Source: Cytophagales bacterium (GTDB taxonomy: Bacteria; Pseudomonadota; Gammaproteobacteria; Burkholderiales; Burkholderiaceae_C). From it: a stretch of DNA of 64,000 bases. The notes beneath the pieces were generated by a model. The model was not told the origin of the DNA. It ran no database searches and saw nothing but the letters and a program-made list of their open reading frames with translations. The stretch spans positions 1 through 64,000 of the forward strand of contig JASGCK010000012.1 of NCBI GenBank assembly GCA_030054145.1. Direction: 5' to 3'. Both the position numbers and the translations under genes were made by a program. Shown in pieces: positions 61,548-64,000 of this stretch (positions are counted from its first letter, which is position 1; the number at the start of each line of letters is the position of its first letter).

Positions 61548-62500
61548 AGGCGATGCTGGAGCACACGTTCAAAGTGAGTGGGGTCGTGCGGCGTTAAAAA
61601 AGAAGCTTCGCGCGGTAGATAAAAATCCCAAAGGCGCGATGTCCAAAAGCGCAAAGCTGCACCGCGCAGCATAGCGGCTTGCAGGCCACGTTCCGCCTGG
61701 GTTAGCGGGCGAATGCCCTCGTAGCCCTTTAAAAATGAGGCTTGCAGGGCATCGTCAGCAGCGCCTGTAGCGTGGTCGATACACCAATCGTTGAGGCAGA
61801 CGCAAATATCAAACAACCACGTATCAATGCCCGCAAAGTAAAAATCAAAAAAGCCAGTCAGCAAGTCATGTCCATCAACAACATCAAACATCACGTTGTC
61901 GCGGAACAAATCCGCATGAACCGCACCGCGCGGCAAAGCGGCATAAGCGCTACCAGCAGCAATATGGTTTTGATACGCCAACTCCGACTGAATCAGCTTA
62001 GCTTGCGCGGCATCTAAATGCGGCAGCACAGTAGGAATCGTCTCGTTCCACCAAGCAAGCCCACGCAGATTGGGCTGCGCAAGCGAATAGTCCCGCCCCG
62101 CAAGATGCATACGCGCCAGCATCGCGCCAACTTGCTCACAGCGGTTGGCGGTCACTGCGCCATCATTGCGCCCCGCCAATTTGTTGACCACACAAGCAGG
62201 TTTGTGAGACAGCGAGTGCAAGATGCGCCCACTAACGTCCGCCACAGGCATAGGCACGGCAATGCCCGCTTTGGCCAGATGGCGCATCAGCTCCAAATAA
62301 AACGGCAATTGCTCGGCGCTGAGGCGCTCAAACAACGTCAGCACATAACTATGCTGTGCGCCGCCCCGCACGGTATCGACAAAGTAGTTCGTGTTCTCAA
62401 TACCGCCCTTGCAAGGCTGAATATCCTGCAAAGCGCCCAAACCCAAATCGGCTAGAAATGGCGCGGCTTGTTCAAAGGTGACGGTGGTGTAGACGGCCAT
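61523..62500 (-). CDS. thrB: Homoserine kinase, type II (APH fold)
   Basis: Phosphorylates homoserine in threonine synthesis. The 325-residue protein belongs to the aminoglycoside-phosphotransferase-like ThrB of beta- and gamma-proteobacteria: GGIENTNYFVDT, the Brenner motif GAVHADLFRDNVMF with the catalytic Asp, and FFDFYFAGIDTWLFDICVCLNDW (metal-binding DFxxA). The terminal FPPSRG comes from a REP element. An IS3 remnant overlaps its 5' region by up to 29 bp. Confidence 0.93.
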   Translation of the reverse strand: MAVYTTVTFEQAAPFLADLGLGALQDIQPCKGGIENTNYFVDTVRGGAQHSYVLTLFERLSAEQLPFYLELMRHLAKAGIAVPMPVADVSGRILHSLSHKPACVVNKLAGRNDGAVTANRCEQVGAMLARMHLAGRDYSLAQPNLRGLAWWNETIPTVLPHLDAAQAKLIQSELAYQNHIAAGSAYAALPRGAVHADLFRDNVMFDVVDGHDLLTGFFDFYFAGIDTWLFDICVCLNDWCIDHATGAADDALQASFLKGYEGIRPLTQAERGLQAAMLRGAALRFWTSRLWDFYLPREASFLTPHDPTHFERVLQHRLGFPPSRG

Positions 62501-62771
62501 AAGATTTAGAGTGAAGGCGTGATTTTAAGGGAGGGCGCTTCGCTTCTACTTGACGCAATTTGCGCCGCAGCTGAATCAGCTCTTCACGCTCATTGGCGGT
62601 CGGGGTGACCGTGCTGGGCGTACCACCAGCATAGTGGCGTACCCATGCAGTTATGCTGGTTTCGTGACAGCCAAATTCAATTGCCAATTCGCGCGGCTTC
62701 TTCCCCGCCTTGACCAATTCAACCATTTGCAATCTAAATTGCTCTGGGTATGGTTTGTTCTTCTCTCGCAT
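62472..62771 (-). pseudogene. Truncated IS3-family transposase OrfA
   Basis: The ATG at 62771 starts MREKNKPYPEQFRLQMVELV, an IS3 OrfA helix-turn-helix protein (ELAIEFGCHETSITAWVRH, then EREELIQLRRKLRQVE in the leucine zipper). After QVE, near 62548, homology stops abruptly and the frame runs through unrelated DNA into thrB. OrfB is absent. The IS end (TGTCCGTCAAATCGGGG region, 62799-62816) lies next to the first CRISPR repeat. The fragment is a one-ended IS remnant between thrB and the array. Confidence 0.8.
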
Positions 62772-62830
62772 ATCGGACTCCTTCTGTCGTTGTGACAAAG
62801 TGTCCGTCAAATCGGGGTAACTTCATCTTG

Positions 62831-64000
62831 GTTCCAAGGCTCTGTTGACGGCTTACTTGATAGACTGAAACGGCAGACCATCACAATCACAATCACGTTC
62901 CAAGGCTCTGTTGACGGCTTACTTGATAGACTCCAAAATACGGGCGGTACGTGCGATCCTGAGTTCCAAGGCTCTGTTGACGGCTTACTTGATAGACTGC
63001 TACAAAGACGAGGCAGACATGGTAGCTCGTTCCAAGGCTCTGTTGACGGCTTACTTGATAGACTCCGAGCAGCTCAGAAAATGCTCACCGACTAGTTCCA
63101 AGGCTCTGTTGACGGCTTACTTGATAGACTTGTAGCGGAAAGTCCCGACCTGACTGTGATGTTCCAAGGCTCTGTTGACGGCTTACTTGATAGACTATCA
63201 CGAATCATTCACAGCGGCAGATTTTGGTTCCAAGGCTCTGTTGACGGCTTACTTGATAGACTTCAAGCCGCTGGGCGAGCTTGCCAACATCAGTTCCAAG
63301 GCTCTGTTGACGGCTTACTTGATAGACTCACGTACCATTTACGACCGCATTATTTACAGTTCCAAGGCTCTGTTGACGGCTTACTTGATAGACTTGAGAG
63401 TAGCGGGAGGATGATACGGTCGTTGTTCCAAGGCTCTGTTGACGGCTTACTTGATAGACTGAATGCGAGCGCTTGCAAGGCTTTTCCGATGTTCCAAGGC
63501 TCTGTTGACGGCTTACTTGATAGACTACAAAAGTGCAAGTTGTCCCGTATGGCACCGTTCCAAGGCTCTGTTGACGGCTTACTTGATAGACTTACACAGC
63601 CACGGGACATCCGACCCGAGAGGTTCCAAGGCTCTGTTGACGGCTTACTTGATAGACTAGCTTTTCGCTTTTCGGGTCGATTTTCCAAGTTCCAAGGCTC
63701 TGTTGACGGCTTACTTGATAGACTAGTCGTGCTTGTACATCCTCACGGCGCATTGTTCCAAGGCTCTGTTGACGGCTTACTTGATAGACTTTTCACGAAG
63801 CAGCAACAAAGCGATTAGGCGTTCCAAGGCTCTGTTGACGGCTTACTTGATAGACTCATATACGTTTAGCACAACGTCGCCCAGCAGTTCCAAGGCTCTG
63901 TTGACGGCTTACTTGATAGACTAGAGCAGCCTCTTCAGCCGTGATCGGCAGCGTTCCAAGGCTCTGTTGACGGCTTACTTGATAGACTCCAAAACGTGTG
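62831..64000. CRISPR. CRISPR array, 18 repeats visible, continuing past the window
   Basis: Eighteen identical 36-bp repeats start at 62831 and recur every 66 bp to 63953. Each begins GTTCCAAGGC and ends TTGATAGACT. The 17 complete spacers are all exactly 30 bp and differ from each other; an 18th is cut by the window edge. The 36/30 geometry, and the lack of a strong internal hairpin in the repeat, suit a type II (perhaps II-C) or type V system, but no cas gene, tracrRNA anti-repeat or clear leader is in the window, so the type stays open. All repeats are perfect, including the one against the IS remnant. Spacer origins cannot be told without a search. Confidence 0.98.

Noticed and set aside
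62772-62830. tracrRNA anti-repeat or CRISPR leader left of the array
   Set aside because: The 59 bp look like the terminus of the IS3 remnant; I found no stretch complementary to the repeat and no AT-rich leader.
62911-63924. Open frames of 60-220 codons running through the CRISPR array
   Set aside because: The repeat-spacer period is 66 bp, a multiple of three, so stop-free frames arise automatically. The peptides are just the repeat translated over and over.

Overview
The window reads as chromosome of a betaproteobacterium, most likely order Burkholderiales. The grounds are gene content and order: a zinc-free bL31 next to rho and trxA, a beta-proteobacterial AddB/RecB-like pair, an hexR-zwf-edd-eda-glk cluster, a BPSS1780-type membrane protein, and a methylmalonyl-CoA mutase/propionyl-CoA carboxylase cluster. 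The genus cannot be fixed from the sequence alone.

Layout. 1-324: on the minus strand, the N-terminus of a possible two-partner-secretion exoprotein running off the left edge. 325-1954: a PD-(D/E)XK protein and an arsC-aquaglyceroporin pair. 1977-11929: phosphate block (Pho box, ppk, ppx, Pho box, pstSCAB-phoU-phoB-phoR). 12495-14533: an AT-rich accessory patch of tiny, overlapping genes with small membrane proteins and a divergent XRE regulator. 14722-18279: SDR, MATE transporter and a glycosyltransferase-like membrane protein. 18356-20884: rpmE2, rho, a broken DUF433/DUF5615 toxin-antitoxin pair, trxA. 20971-29943: an MmeI-like type IIL restriction-modification enzyme, a hicAB relic, and a RecB-type nuclease plus UvrD/AddA-type helicase pair. 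29892-34492: flavin reductase, aldo/keto reductase, SsuD-like monooxygenase, a GntR regulator and a Gfo/Idh/MocA dehydrogenase. 34568-36377: tRNA-Lys followed by a 1.7-kb mini-island holding two convergent toxin-antitoxin pairs, bounded by a 26-bp copy of the tRNA 3' end. 36347-42318: Entner-Doudoroff operon with two HexR-like sites. 42463-45710: PBP7-type peptidase, IclR regulator, aat, FadR-type regulator. 45781-54870: propionate/methylmalonyl pathway (mutase, meaB, carboxylase beta and alpha, epimerase-like protein), interrupted by vapBC and by a MazF/RHH module. 54875-62500: caspase-like protein with a DUF2145 partner, guaC, uvrD-like helicase, BPSS1780 protein, thrB. 62472-64000: an IS3 orfA remnant directly against a CRISPR array (18 identical 36-bp repeats, 30-bp spacers) that runs off the right edge; no cas genes are in the window.

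How the parts connect. PhoB/PhoR would control the pst genes and, from the Pho boxes, polyphosphate synthesis and degradation. HexR would control glucose-6-phosphate breakdown to pyruvate and glyceraldehyde-3-phosphate. The mutase, its G-protein chaperone, the biotin carboxylase and the epimerase-like protein together convert propionyl-CoA to succinyl-CoA.

Two themes stand out. Toxin-antitoxin modules, intact and decayed, are dense (DUF433, hicAB relic, two HigBA-like pairs, vapBC, MazF/RHH). Two dispersed palindromic repeat families have entered coding sequences in frame, including meaB, the carboxylase alpha subunit, the uvrD-like helicase and both recombination genes. The strongest candidate for something undescribed is the patch at 12495-13719: tiny proteins sharing a C-terminal tail whose DNA also carries the ribosome binding site and start codon of a following small membrane protein.
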